Of a DNA stretch of 64,000 bases, positions 37,086 to 46,165 are shown piece by piece. A model generated the notes under the pieces. The model worked only from the letters and a program-made list of their open reading frames with translations, searched no databases and had not been told where the DNA came from. Positions within the stretch are counted from its first letter, which is position 1; each line of letters begins with the position of its first letter. Location of the stretch: assembly GCF_017353175.1 (NCBI RefSeq), contig NZ_JAFMYW010000010.1, positions 124,001 through 188,000 of the forward strand, in the 5' to 3' direction. The DNA is from Fibrella forsythiae (GTDB lineage: Bacteria > Bacteroidota > Bacteroidia > Cytophagales > Spirosomataceae). Made by a program: the position numbers and the translations under genes.

Positions 37086-38561
37086 ATGCTCATTCAACTC
37101 ATTAACGCCACCTTCCGACAAGCAGGTAATCAGTCATACCCACCGATCAACTTTACCCTGAACGCCGGAGAGCACTGGGCCATTATGGGGCCGTCGGGGG
37201 CGGGGAAGAGCCTGTTGCTGGATGTGCTGGCGGGGCGAACCACGTTGCAAAGTGGTCAGCTGCTTCATCCGGTTGGTCCGCTTAAAGCCATGGTTGAGCT
37301 GGTCGCGCGCGATTATTCATTCGACTGGCGAATTGCCAGCGCGGCGCAGTTTTACCAGCAACGCTACAACGCCCAAACCGTTGATACGGCCCCAACTGTC
37401 CGTGAGGTGTTACAGGGCCAGGTACGTCCCACGGGCACGATCGATCCGGCGTCAGCGCCTGTTCCGCCACCGGCCTATACCGATGAATGGCTGGCCGAGG
37501 TGGCGGCTCAACTCAACATAACGTACCTGCTCGACCGCCGATTAACGTCGCTCTCGAATGGCGAAACCCGCCGGACGTTACTGGCCCGTTCGTTGCTGAA
37601 ACGCCCCCGCATATTACTGCTCGACAACCCGTTTGTTGGGTTGGATACCGATAGCCGCGCTCAGCTTCATGCCATCGTCGGCCGCGTGGCACAGTCGGGC
37701 GTGTCGCTGGTGCTGGTCGTTGATGAGCGCGACGTACCCAGGTGCATCACCAACCGGCTGGTGTTGTCGGGAAGCGTAGGGCAAGGGAAACAGGTCTTGG
37801 AACAAGGAACCGAGGGTATGGAGGCTTCTCCCGCCACAGGCCCTCTGCTCCGGGCTTTGCGCCCCTCGCCCCAAGCCACGTTCACGTATGCTGTACGGAT
37901 GCGGAAGGTGACTATTCGGTATGGCGAAAAAACGGTATTGAATGGCATTGACTGGACGGTGCGTCGGGGTGAAAAATGGGCGTTGCTAGGGGCTAATGGC
38001 TCCGGGAAAAGTACGTTGCTGAGTCTAATCACCGCCGACAATCCACAGGCATACGCCAACGATTTCGACCTCTTCGATCGCAAGCGCGGCACCGGCGAAA
38101 GTATCTGGTCGATCAAGGCGAAGATCGGGTTTGTCTCGCCCGAACTGCACCTGTATTTTCCCCGGCAAACAAAGGTCTACGACGTGGTTGCCTCTGGCCT
38201 GTTCGATACGATGGGCCTGTTCCGGAAACCAACGCCCGAGCAACGTACCCAGATCGACGACCAACTGCGGCAACTCGGCCTGGATCACCTGCGCGACAAA
38301 CCATTATCGGCGCTCTCAGTCGGGCAGCAGCGGTGGGTGTTGCTGGCCCGGGCACTGATCAAGAATCCACCCCTGCTGGTTCTCGACGAACCCACGCAGG
38401 GGCTCGACGCTACCCAAACGGCTCAGTTTCGGCAGTTGGTTGAGCAGCTTTGCCAGGTGAATCCCGACCAGACACTGATCTACGTGACTCATTATACCGA
38501 CGAACTTCCCGCTTCAATTTCCAATACGCTGCACCTCGATGGCGGACGGATCGTGGCCTGA
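37086..38561 (+). CDS. Tandem-ATPase ABC protein (ModF/PhrA-like)
   Basis: The protein has 491 aa and no membrane segment. It contains two ABC ATPase domains: the first with GPSGAGKSLLLDVL, LSNGETRR and ILLLDNPFVGLD; the second with GANGSGKSTLLSLI, LSVGQQRW and LLVLDEPTQGLD and VTHYTDE. The layout and the altered signatures resemble ModF/PhrA. These are soluble, have no dedicated permease, and their role is poorly defined. No molybdate genes are nearby. A low-complexity linker lies between the domains (residues about 235-260). Confidence 0.78.
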   Translation: MLIQLINATFRQAGNQSYPPINFTLNAGEHWAIMGPSGAGKSLLLDVLAGRTTLQSGQLLHPVGPLKAMVELVARDYSFDWRIASAAQFYQQRYNAQTVDTAPTVREVLQGQVRPTGTIDPASAPVPPPAYTDEWLAEVAAQLNITYLLDRRLTSLSNGETRRTLLARSLLKRPRILLLDNPFVGLDTDSRAQLHAIVGRVAQSGVSLVLVVDERDVPRCITNRLVLSGSVGQGKQVLEQGTEGMEASPATGPLLRALRPSPQATFTYAVRMRKVTIRYGEKTVLNGIDWTVRRGEKWALLGANGSGKSTLLSLITADNPQAYANDFDLFDRKRGTGESIWSIKAKIGFVSPELHLYFPRQTKVYDVVASGLFDTMGLFRKPTPEQRTQIDDQLRQLGLDHLRDKPLSALSVGQQRWVLLARALIKNPPLLVLDEPTQGLDATQTAQFRQLVEQLCQVNPDQTLIYVTHYTDELPASISNTLHLDGGRIVA

Positions 38562-38621
38562 CCTATTGTTTGCGCTGATTCTTTGCGACCTTTGCGGCTT
38601 CAACCGGCAGACAACATTTCC

Positions 38622-39503
38622 ATGATTCTATTAGACGGTAAACTCCTTTCTGCGCAGATCAAGCAGGAAATTGCGGCTGATGTCGCCCAGATCAAAGCCG
38701 AAGGCGGTAAGATTCCGCACCTGGTGGCCATTCTTGTTGGCACGGCGGGGCGGTCGGAAACCTACGTGGCCAGCAAAATGAAGAGCTGCGAAGAGGTTGG
38801 TATGCACTCTACGCTGATCCGCTTCGACGATGACGTGACCGAAGCTGAACTGCTTGCCGCCGTTGCCGACGTGAATAACAACCCCGATATGGATGGCCTG
38901 ATCGTTCAGCTTCCGCTGCCGAAACACATCAATACGGATCTGGTGATGGAGGCGATCGACCCCGCCAAAGACGTCGATGGCTTTCATCCAACCAACGTTG
39001 GGCGCATGACCAAAGGCTTACCGGCCTATATTTCTGCCACGCCGCAGGGCATCCTGGAGATGCTGAAACGGTACGACATTCCAACGAGCGGCAAGCATTG
39101 CGTGGTGGTTGGCCGAAGCCAGATTGTGGGCCTGCCCATGAGTATTCTTATGCAGCGAAACGGCTATCCCGGCAACTGCACCGTAACGCTTACTCACTCG
39201 AAAACGCAGAATCTCGCCGACATCTGCCGTACCGCCGACATCCTGATCGCCGCCCTCGGGAAGCCCGAGTTCGTCACCGCCGACATGGTGAAAGACGGTG
39301 CCGTGGTGATCGACGTAGGCCTCGAACGGGTACCCGACGCCAGCAAGAAAAGCGGTTTTGCGCTGAAGGGCGACGTGAAATTCGACGAAGTAGCCCCCAA
39401 AACCAGCTACATCACGCCCGTCCCCGGCGGCGTAGGCCTCATGACGATCTGCTCACTCATGCAGAACACCGTCAAAGCCGCCCGGCGTGAAGTGTACGGG
39501 TAA
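38622..39503 (+). CDS. folD: Bifunctional methylenetetrahydrofolate dehydrogenase/cyclohydrolase FolD
   Basis: From the ATG at 38622 this is 293 aa; the upstream start at 38583 is not supported by the family. FolD converts methylene-THF to 10-formyl-THF with NADP, feeding purine and formyl-methionine synthesis. Motifs are the catalytic [13 protein letters not shown] (Tyr and Lys), [39 protein letters not shown] and [11 protein letters not shown]. It follows the ABC gene on the same strand after 60 nt. Confidence 0.96.
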   Translation: MILLDGKLLSAQIKQEIAADVAQIKAEGGKIPHLVAILVGTAGRSETYVASKMKSCEEVGMHSTLIRFDDDVTEAELLAAVADVNNNPDMDGLIVQLPLPKHINTDLVMEAIDPAKDVDGFHPTNVGRMTKGLPAYISATPQGILEMLKRYDIPTSGKHCVVVGRSQIVGLPMSILMQRNGYPGNCTVTLTHSKTQNLADICRTADILIAALGKPEFVTADMVKDGAVVIDVGLERVPDASKKSGFALKGDVKFDEVAPKTSYITPVPGGVGLMTICSLMQNTVKAARREVYG

Positions 39504-39540
39504 GTAATTTAAACAGAAGCTATCTCGATTGTAACTGATC

Positions 39541-39996
39541 CTGTACAGTTTCATTTTTATCAGGAAGCCTAAATCGCATAATAGTTTCCAAAAAGATAGC
39601 GCTCCGGGAAGGCGGTATAAAGCAGCACTAACAGAAGCGTTGGTAGCTTCATGCCCTAATTACGAGAGTAGTACACAAGACATGTATGGACTTGTGTACC
39701 ACTTTTATACTAAATACGAGGGGTTCGATGCTGATAATCTGAGCAAGCCTATTGGGGATTGCCTTTGTAATGAGTTGTACAATGATGACCGACAGGTGAA
39801 ACTACGTGTAGCAGGAAGGTTTAACCTGTTAGATGCGTCGTACGATTTTAAGTCTCTCAATTTTAGCGGTTTATCTGGTGATCTGATTGCCAACTCACTT
39901 GATGCTTTTGAAACGGAGAGCCATGTATTGTATAGTGAATGTGGTGTATTTAATTCCGACATGATACGGTTAAACCTGGCAGAGAATGCAAATTAG
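39541..39996 (+). pseudogene. RusA-like crossover junction endonuclease with no standard start (possible pseudogene)
   Basis: The open frame runs from the stop codon at 39532 to 39996 and reads YSFIFIRKPKSHNSFQKDS..., then YEGFDADNLSKPIGDCLCNELYNDDRQV. The DADNLxKPxxD...DDRQV pattern is that of RusA resolvases, whose acidic residues bind Mg at Holliday junctions. The RusA-like similarity begins right after the upstream stop, and no ATG or GTG precedes it; only CTG (39535 or 39541) could start the full domain, while a TTG at 39640 would remove part of it. The stretch is far more AT-rich than folD or the next gene. It overlaps the following nuclease gene by 11 nt. Probably a decaying acquired gene. 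Confidence 0.6.
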
Positions 39997-40608
39997 ACCA
40001 CAATACCTACAGCGCTACATGCATGATATTGCTGTAGAACAGTTAATGGCTGATTATCAGGCTAAAGGCTATCAAGTTGCCAAAGAAGAAAAGATTGGCA
40101 ATTACAGGGCTGACCTTGTGGCCAGGAAAACGGATGAAGTGGTTGTTTTGAGGTGAAAGTCGGAAAGATGACACCACAAAAACGGGAGCAGATCTCTGGG
40201 TTGGGGGATTATGTAAGCGCACAAAAAAACTACAAATTTTTAGTTGTAGTGGCTACGCCACCTAAGCCTAAGAAAATAGAAATCCCTAATCTGGATGAAC
40301 TTCTTTATGAGTATGTAGTCAATCATTTCCCTGACGAACTAAATTCGTTGGCTTCTCTTGCACGAACAGAAAATGTAGTTGATACTTCTGTTGATGAGTT
40401 AACTGTACTTGAAGAAGGTAGATTTGAGGCGAAGGGGAACGGAACTGTAGAGGTTGAACTTCAATACGGCCCAACCAATGACGGATCGTTAAGCGATGAT
40501 AGCTTCCCGTTTACGTTTGAGATTAAACTAAAACAGAATGAACAGAACGAATTGATTCTTGAAGAGGTCGTGCAATTGCATGTCGATACCTCCTCGTGGG
40601 ATGAGTAA
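39986..40608 (+). pseudogene. PD-(D/E)XK nuclease-like gene, frameshifted
   Basis: An ATG at 39986 opens a 56-codon frame (MQIRPQYLQRYMHDIAVEQL...) that ends at TGA 40154-40156. The continuation lies in the -1 frame, from 40153 to 40608. Adding one T to the T4 run at 40146-40149 joins them as ...RADLVARKTDEVVVFEVKVGKM. This restores a restriction-endonuclease-type core with Glu18, Asp43, Glu56 and Lys58; the break falls two residues before the catalytic E-x-K. After the core the protein has an acidic beta-rich tail of about 110 residues ending VDTSSWDE. No canonical slippery heptamer is visible, so mutation is more likely than programmed frameshifting. AT-rich like the RusA-like gene before it. 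Confidence 0.7.
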
Positions 40609-40609
40609 A

Positions 40610-40690
40610 TCACCCTATCTCATAAGTGCAAAGAGGCGCTGTCAGGTACGTTCCCGGCAGCGCCTCTTTGCACTTATGAGATAGGGGTGA
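40610..40690. terminator. Long hairpin between convergent nuclease and PepSY genes
   Basis: A 29-bp perfect stem (40613-40641 with 40658-40686), extended by three pairs across a one-base bulge, starts 2 nt after the nuclease stop and ends 4 nt before the opposite stop. The 16-nt loop contains CAGGTACGTT. It can act as a terminator for both strands. Confidence 0.7.
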
Positions 40691-40693
40691 CTC

Positions 40694-41512
40694 TTATTTG
40701 CGGCCTTTCTGAATCTGAACAAAAGTGCCGTCTGCAGCGAAAGTCAACTCGGCGAGTTGGCCGGTACTGAGCTGAATAAATACCTTGAACTGACCCGTCG
40801 GGTTTTTACCCGCCAGTTTGATCGTCGACCCAGCGTAGTTCGTTGTGATATACGTAGTAATGGCCGCTGGGAGCGTAGCTGCATCCACTACGCTGTAGTT
40901 GCCTTTGATACCACGTACCACCTCCTGGGCAAATGTGCCATCAATATTGAACAGCAGCGCTTTACGGGTTGTGCCGTCGGCCAGCGTGATCATGACGATG
41001 TAGCCGCGCGTCGCATCTTTGCCCGCTACGTTGAGGGTTGAACCCGCATAGTTGGTTTTGATGTACGACGTAATGGCGGCAGGCAGATCGGCAATGGCTA
41101 CCTGACTCAGGCTATCACGACCATGTTTACCGGGGCCATGCCCGCCGGGTCCTTTACCACCCGGCCCGTCGCGCAGGGCAAGCTCCTTGTTGAAGGTGCC
41201 GTCGGCGTTGAAGAGCAACGTTGTGCGGGTCGAGTTCTGCGTGATGGCAACCAGGAAATTACCCGCGTCATCTTTGGCGGCGTAGTCGATCGTTGCGCCG
41301 GCATACGAAGCACTAATGGCCGACGTGATGGTGGCAGGCAGATCAGTAACGGCGATCTTGGTGATGGCCTTCTTGCAATGGAAACCAGTGGTGTCGCCCG
41401 ATAAGCGGGCCGAAGCGGTCGAAGCGTCGGGAACTACCTGCTGCGAGTTGTTGCAACCCCAGAGTGTCAGGCTAAAGAGGGCGATGAAACCCAGGAAATA
41501 CGTCGTTTTCAT
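40694..41512 (-). CDS. Lipoprotein with three PepSY-like repeats
   Basis: The protein has 272 aa. A lipoprotein signal (MKTTYFLGFIALFSLTLWGC, Cys20) is followed by three repeats of about 70 residues, each opening with (V/A)xDLPAAITSYI-TNYAGSTI and closing with a strand ending in DGTFxxE/Q. This is the PepSY-like (BLIP-like) fold that occurs in Bacteroidota envelope proteins; binding or inhibitory roles have been proposed for the fold. A Gly/His-rich linker (GPGGKGPGGHGPGKHG) between repeats 1 and 2 could bind metal, which is inference. It stands alone. Confidence 0.8.
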   Translation of the reverse strand: MKTTYFLGFIALFSLTLWGCNNSQQVVPDASTASARLSGDTTGFHCKKAITKIAVTDLPATITSAISASYAGATIDYAAKDDAGNFLVAITQNSTRTTLLFNADGTFNKELALRDGPGGKGPGGHGPGKHGRDSLSQVAIADLPAAITSYIKTNYAGSTLNVAGKDATRGYIVMITLADGTTRKALLFNIDGTFAQEVVRGIKGNYSVVDAATLPAAITTYITTNYAGSTIKLAGKNPTGQFKVFIQLSTGQLAELTFAADGTFVQIQKGRK

Positions 41513-41683
41513 AAAGCTATTTTGTGTTGATTATAGCCCTGATTACGACGGGAAAAAGCCAGGCGTTGCAGCGATTTACATTAATTTTCGATGAACAATT
41601 TATTCGACCCGAATTCGTTTTTGTGCGCCCGTCACCAGGCGCGTGGCGATACTGCCTGGATCTATAGTCCACGTAAATAATTA

Positions 41684-41699
41684 ACAATCAAGTGATTGT
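41684..41699. promoter_or_regulatory. Palindrome upstream of the GDSL hydrolase gene
   Basis: ACAATCAAGTGATTGT is a 7-2-7 inverted repeat about 96 nt upstream of the ATG at 41795. It could be an operator. No regulator gene lies next to it. Confidence 0.3.
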
Positions 41700-41794
41700 A
41701 GTTAGTAAGATGTTTTGGTCATAATGTCAGTATGGATGTGCGTTCAGGACATAATTTGTTAGGGAATTATGGTAGAATACGAGAAATTGGCCCG

Positions 41795-42493
41795 ATGAAA
41801 AAACGATTCCTGATCTTTCTTTTTGTGGTGTCGCTGCTTGAGTCCACAGCCCTTTTCGCTCAGTCGACCGTTCTGTCAGATAAGCGGCTTACCCTGCTGA
41901 CCTTTGGCGATAGCAACGGTACATTTCCACACAGTTGGCCTGAACAACTCAAACTCGCGCTGCCAAATGCGCAGATACATAACATCAGCAAATCGGGGCG
42001 AACCATCGGCTTTGTCAACAACGGCGACAGCACCCTGAATGCATTGCTGGTCACGGAACAAAACCTGAAAAAAGCTGCCGAGCTGACCAGGTCTCAGCCC
42101 TACGATTTTATTATAATCGAACTAGGAACGAACGACGGGAAAGCGGTCTTTGCCGACCGTCAGGCAGAGGTCCCGGGTAATCTGGGGAAGCTGATCGGTC
42201 TGATCAAACGTTGTCCGTCCGATGTGATCCGCAACGCCAGCATCATCATTATTTCGCCCCCGCCCTATGGCGCAAAAGCAGAGGCTACGGCAAAATATGC
42301 AGGTGGCGGTCAGCGGGTAAAAACCATGTCGAAAGCATTCAGAAAAGTGGCCCGGCAACACGGATGCCTTTTCGTCGATGGTTTCCGAACCCCCGGCCTC
42401 GACATCGAAACTATGACCACCGACGGTCTTCATCTGGATGCCACCGCATCCCGTAAACTGATTGAACCGGTTGTGGCGTTGATGCTGAAGTAG
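41795..42493 (+). CDS. Secreted SGNH/GDSL-family hydrolase
   Basis: From the ATG at 41795 this is 232 aa with a signal peptide ([23 protein letters not shown]); the longer frame from 41732 lacks one. SGNH blocks are visible: block I TFGDSNG with the catalytic Ser, block [12 protein letters not shown], and block V TDGLHLD with Asp and His. It is an exported esterase or acetyl-hydrolase, substrate unknown; block I has GDSN rather than GDSL. It converges on the peptidase/barrel gene across a large TTGG-rich inverted repeat. Confidence 0.85.
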   Translation: MKKRFLIFLFVVSLLESTALFAQSTVLSDKRLTLLTFGDSNGTFPHSWPEQLKLALPNAQIHNISKSGRTIGFVNNGDSTLNALLVTEQNLKKAAELTRSQPYDFIIIELGTNDGKAVFADRQAEVPGNLGKLIGLIKRCPSDVIRNASIIIISPPPYGAKAEATAKYAGGGQRVKTMSKAFRKVARQHGCLFVDGFRTPGLDIETMTTDGLHLDATASRKLIEPVVALMLK

Positions 42494-42501
42494 CGTTATG
42501 G

Positions 42502-42690
42502 TGGGCTGGTTGGCTGGTTAATTGGTGGGTTGGTTGGCTGGTTAATTGGTGGGTTGGTTGATTGGTGGGTTGGTTGATTGGTGGGCTGGTTGATTGGTTA
42601 ATTGGTTGATTGGTTGGCTGGTATAAGGTGACTAGCCAACCAATTAACCAATCAACCAGCCAACCAGCCTACCAATCAACCAGCCAACTA
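42502..42690. repeat. TTGG-rich inverted repeat of degenerate 8-nt units
   Basis: The left side is built from units such as TTGGTTGA, TTGGTTAA, TTGGTGGG and CTGGTTGG; the right side from their complements. The best arms are a perfect 25-bp match (42584-42608 with 42637-42661), with one extra 8-nt unit in the loop side of the left arm. It sits between convergent genes and could end both transcripts. No CRISPR-type spacers are present. Confidence 0.75.
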
Positions 42691-42691
42691 A

Positions 42692-45676
42692 CTAAAACCC
42701 GATATCCAGTACCAGCGGTTGCAGCAGGTATTGCCCCGTACGAATGCTGTAGGTGGTGCGTAAACCTACTTCCAGCGGTGTGCGGAGACGGAGTGGATTG
42801 AAGACAAACGACAGGTCGGTCCCGACAGTCCAGTCGTAGGTGCTGAAGGGAACGATGGCTCGCGGAACGCCCCGGCTGTCGTACTGCACCTGATTACTGT
42901 TACCGCGTCCGTAATCGGTGAAAACACCGCCTTTGATGCGCTGAATATAGAGGAGCCGGGTGATCGACAGGTGCATGTCGGCGAGGGGCAGCCGGTAATC
43001 GCCGCCGAACACCGCCAGGTTATCAAACGGAATGTAGGCGGCTCCGCGCGGGTAGAGTACGCTGGCCTGGAACCGGTACAGTTTGTTGGCATCGGGTGTG
43101 CCCCACTGATACTGGTATGCCCCGCGCAACATGATGTAATGATGCTTGCCAATACCCGGTAGAAACACGTTCATCGATGTTCCCCATTGCAAGCCTGTTA
43201 GTTCACCAGCCTTGGCAAAGGGTGTGCTACGTACCTGCGTACTTACAGCAAAACCCAGGCGCGGACCCACGTCGCGGCGGTTCTGACGTAACGTCAGGGC
43301 GTAGTTGGCTCCGTAGGTCATCGTATGCAGATAGCCATTGCCCGTTTCGGTAAACAACCGCCCCGGTAAATCGTAGCCGCTGACCTGCATGAACCCGTAA
43401 TTTGCCGACAGGTTTGCCGATTGATTGAACCGTGATTGTGTTAGTTGGAAAGGCAGCCGAACGCCCGCTGTTATCTGGTTGTATCGCCACGTATCGGTGC
43501 GGAGGCTGTCGAGCGGATTATAACGGTCGAGGTAGTAGGAAGTACGTCGGTTGCCGGTCTGGAAACCAACATCCAGCACCGGGTAGAGCCCCTGATAACT
43601 TACGTTGGCGGCAAAACCACCCACCTGTTCGCTTTGGTTGTACGTGTAAGCGGCCGTCAACTGCGTGGTTGCCAGCAAATCCTGCGATTGAATGCCCAGG
43701 TTCAGCGCCTGCCCGTTCGACGAAAACACGGGGCCCCAGCTATAAATATTCAGCGGATGCGCCAGCCGACGATACCGTTCGGGGGGCGAAACCGGCGAAG
43801 GAGCCACGGAGTCTGACGCGATGGGGGACAGGGTTTTGTCGCCTGCGTTCAGCAGCGGGCCAAAATAGCGCGTAGTCTGGTCGGCTACGGTGCCTGGTTT
43901 AGCCACAGGAGGCCAGGTGGCCGGGTCGAGGGGCATTTCGGCGATTCGGAATCCGTGGGTGTTGTAGTCCTGAAACGCAATCCATTGACCCATTGGGCTG
44001 CCCGCCGAAATCGCCGCATGATACGCTCCAAACGGCCGTGATGTTACCTGCACCACCTGCCCCGACGCCACATCGACGGCGTAGATATTGTCGATGCCGG
44101 ACCGTGGCGAATTGAAGAGCACAAAGGCGTTGGTATAGGGTTGTGGGTTGCTCAGGTTTTCAGTTGAAACAGGCAGCAGGGCGCGTTTCTGGCCGTTTCG
44201 CGTGTCGATCAACTCAATGGTTTTTCCGGCCTTCGTCAGCGTCACCGTCACAATGGCGTCCAGGTTGAACCAGCGGGGATGAATGTACAGATCGTTGGTG
44301 GGGTTGGGCAACACAGTCAGTTCGCGTCCAGTTTTCGCATCCAGCACCACCAGCCGGTTCTGGTTGTCGGTCTCGTTCCGAACGGCAATGAGCTTGCTGT
44401 TGTCGGGCGAGAGGGCCACGGCCTTGTATCGGCTGCGATGGGTCAGGCGGGTGAGCTTGCCCGTGGCCAGGTCGAGCACCCGTATTTCGGCAAAGATTTG
44501 CTGTCCCCACCGCGGATCGTAGCGGTTTTCGATCCAGCAGGCCATTTGTGGCGTAGCCGAAAAATGATCGGGGTTTTCCAGAATCAGTCCCTGTGTGTAT
44601 ACCCGTTTTTCAACCCCGTTTCGCGACAGCATGACCAGTTTCGGAATGTCGCCGAGGCCGCTTTTCAGGCACAGAATGGTGCTGTCGGAGAGGTACTGCG
44701 GGTTGCGATAATTGGTGAAAACGGGGCGAGGCGTATTGGCTTTTTCGGCTGAAACCGGGTAGAGCGTCGCGGGTGTAATGGTCAGGGAGGCCTGCCTCTT
44801 CCGCCAGGTTTCGATCAGATCGGCCACTGATTCGTTGTACAGATCGTCGACGCGGGTGCCGTTTGGGTTCCCGGCTGATTTGGTCACCTGCTTCAACCCA
44901 TTCGAGAAGGAGAACGGGTAGAAAGGAAACTGCGTGTAGATCCGGTTCAGGGCTTTACTCCAGGCGTCGGGACCGTAGGTACGTTTCAGTTTCGTGGTCA
45001 GAAAATACCCGAGTTCGTAATGGTTGGGTACGTTGTCGCGGAAGGAGCCACCCACCGCTTTGGCGTAGCTGAACGGCTTGCGGGTCAGTAAGTTGGTACG
45101 GGTGGCCAGTTCAAACGCCGGAATCCGACCGCGCCCGCTTCGGGTCAGAATGGTTTCGGTGCCTACCGCGTCGCCTTCCAGAAACCAGCCCGGCGTAACC
45201 ACCTGCGATGGAAAACCCAGCCCCTGTGCACCCAGCAGCGTGTAGAGTATGCGTCCGTAGCCCTGCAACGCTTTTTCGTACTGTACAATATGCCGGTACT
45301 CATGCACGGCCAGCAGGTCGGTCCAGTTCAACGTACCCAGCAGGGCCGGGTCCTGTGGCGGCGAGGTGAAAAATTCAGCCCGACGCGGGTACAGCGTAGC
45401 AAAGGCGTTGCTGACACTCGTCTGATTTTGCAAAATGACCGATAACGGTCGTGGCCGACGATCCAGTCCAGCGCTGACGGGTTCGTATACCTGCTCAAGG
45501 CGCTGAATGGTGCGTTGGGCAGGCTGATCGAATCCTTCAGGATATAACACCTTGAAATGCGGCGTTTGGATCCGGTACCAGCGGAGCGACGTAGGGTTCT
45601 GGCTCAGAATCGGCAGCGTCTGGGCCGTGGCGGTCAGGGTTGCCAAAAGGGCAGCGAAAAGAAGACGGAATTGCAT
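42692..45676 (-). CDS. Zinc-peptidase-like / WD-like propeller / outer-membrane beta-barrel protein
   Basis: From the ATG at 45676 this is 994 aa with a signal peptide (MQFRLLFAALLATLTATAQ); a start at 45703 adds nine residues. Residues about 30-280 look like a gluzincin-type domain: HEYRH at 125-129 is an HExxH motif, with WFLEGDAVG... about 50 residues later supplying the third ligand. A TolB-like propeller follows (about 300-600; ALSPDNSKLIAVRNE). The last ~340 residues look like a barrel (QTGNRRTSYYLDRY, LDIGF at the end with terminal Phe). It may be a surface or periplasm-facing protease anchored in the outer membrane; activity is inferred. Confidence 0.8.
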   Translation of the reverse strand: MQFRLLFAALLATLTATAQTLPILSQNPTSLRWYRIQTPHFKVLYPEGFDQPAQRTIQRLEQVYEPVSAGLDRRPRPLSVILQNQTSVSNAFATLYPRRAEFFTSPPQDPALLGTLNWTDLLAVHEYRHIVQYEKALQGYGRILYTLLGAQGLGFPSQVVTPGWFLEGDAVGTETILTRSGRGRIPAFELATRTNLLTRKPFSYAKAVGGSFRDNVPNHYELGYFLTTKLKRTYGPDAWSKALNRIYTQFPFYPFSFSNGLKQVTKSAGNPNGTRVDDLYNESVADLIETWRKRQASLTITPATLYPVSAEKANTPRPVFTNYRNPQYLSDSTILCLKSGLGDIPKLVMLSRNGVEKRVYTQGLILENPDHFSATPQMACWIENRYDPRWGQQIFAEIRVLDLATGKLTRLTHRSRYKAVALSPDNSKLIAVRNETDNQNRLVVLDAKTGRELTVLPNPTNDLYIHPRWFNLDAIVTVTLTKAGKTIELIDTRNGQKRALLPVSTENLSNPQPYTNAFVLFNSPRSGIDNIYAVDVASGQVVQVTSRPFGAYHAAISAGSPMGQWIAFQDYNTHGFRIAEMPLDPATWPPVAKPGTVADQTTRYFGPLLNAGDKTLSPIASDSVAPSPVSPPERYRRLAHPLNIYSWGPVFSSNGQALNLGIQSQDLLATTQLTAAYTYNQSEQVGGFAANVSYQGLYPVLDVGFQTGNRRTSYYLDRYNPLDSLRTDTWRYNQITAGVRLPFQLTQSRFNQSANLSANYGFMQVSGYDLPGRLFTETGNGYLHTMTYGANYALTLRQNRRDVGPRLGFAVSTQVRSTPFAKAGELTGLQWGTSMNVFLPGIGKHHYIMLRGAYQYQWGTPDANKLYRFQASVLYPRGAAYIPFDNLAVFGGDYRLPLADMHLSITRLLYIQRIKGGVFTDYGRGNSNQVQYDSRGVPRAIVPFSTYDWTVGTDLSFVFNPLRLRTPLEVGLRTTYSIRTGQYLLQPLVLDIGF

Positions 45677-45815
45677 GTAGCGAAGTACGCGAAAAAACCG
45701 CAAGTCGAGGCAACGTACCTGGCTGGGCAGGTCTTTCTTATAAAAACTGGAACGGCCCGGATAGGTCGGGTCAGCAGTGCCGAGGACTGCGTATCGAATT
45801 TTGCCTTCTTGCCGG

Positions 45816-45992
45816 TTAGTCGCTTCGACGGATGAGATGGTAGTAGACGTTCACCCAGTTATTGCTCGTCTGATTTGTGCTCGTATTGGGTCGATACGAT
45901 GAACCAAATCCTGAACTGCCATATGGTTGTGAAATGGCGTTGCCGGTCGTAAAATTGAGTAGCAGAAAAGTTAGTAAGTTGTACGTTTTCAT
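45816..45992 (-). CDS. Small predicted secreted protein (58 aa)
   Basis: A 58-codon frame starts at the ATG at 45992 and ends at TAA 45816-45818. The N-terminus MKTYNLLTFLLLNFTTGNAISQ looks like a signal peptide; the mature part (PYGSSGFGSSYRPNTSTNQ then NNWVNVYYHLIRRSD) is short and Ser/Asn-rich. I do not recognise a family. It lies alone in the 490-nt gap between the peptidase/barrel gene and the DUF4136 gene. Confidence 0.4.
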   Translation of the reverse strand: MKTYNLLTFLLLNFTTGNAISQPYGSSGFGSSYRPNTSTNQTSNNWVNVYYHLIRRSD

Positions 45993-46165
45993 GCTGGTAG
46001 TAGTTTGTCGTACGACTATATCAATAAATACTCATCAAGCGAATTATTGGATGAGTATTTATAGGCAGAAGTTAGAAAAGAGTCGTTTAAACGTACCTGC
46101 TCCTAAAAGCCAACCTTTTTGCAATTGATCTTGTTAATCTATCAAACAACAAGACTCAACTACTA

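Noticed and set aside
40146-40156. Programmed frameshift in the nuclease gene
   Set aside because: The T4 run does not form an X XXY YYZ slippery heptamer in the right frame and no stimulatory structure is seen nearby; mutation or a base-call error is simpler.
42502-42690. CRISPR-like appearance of repeated TTGG units
   Set aside because: Units are 8 nt with no spacers of constant length, and the two halves form an inverted repeat.
45877-46128. An 83-codon plus-strand ORF upstream of the DUF4136 gene
   Set aside because: It has no family resemblance and overlaps the better-supported minus-strand signal-peptide frame at 45816-45992.
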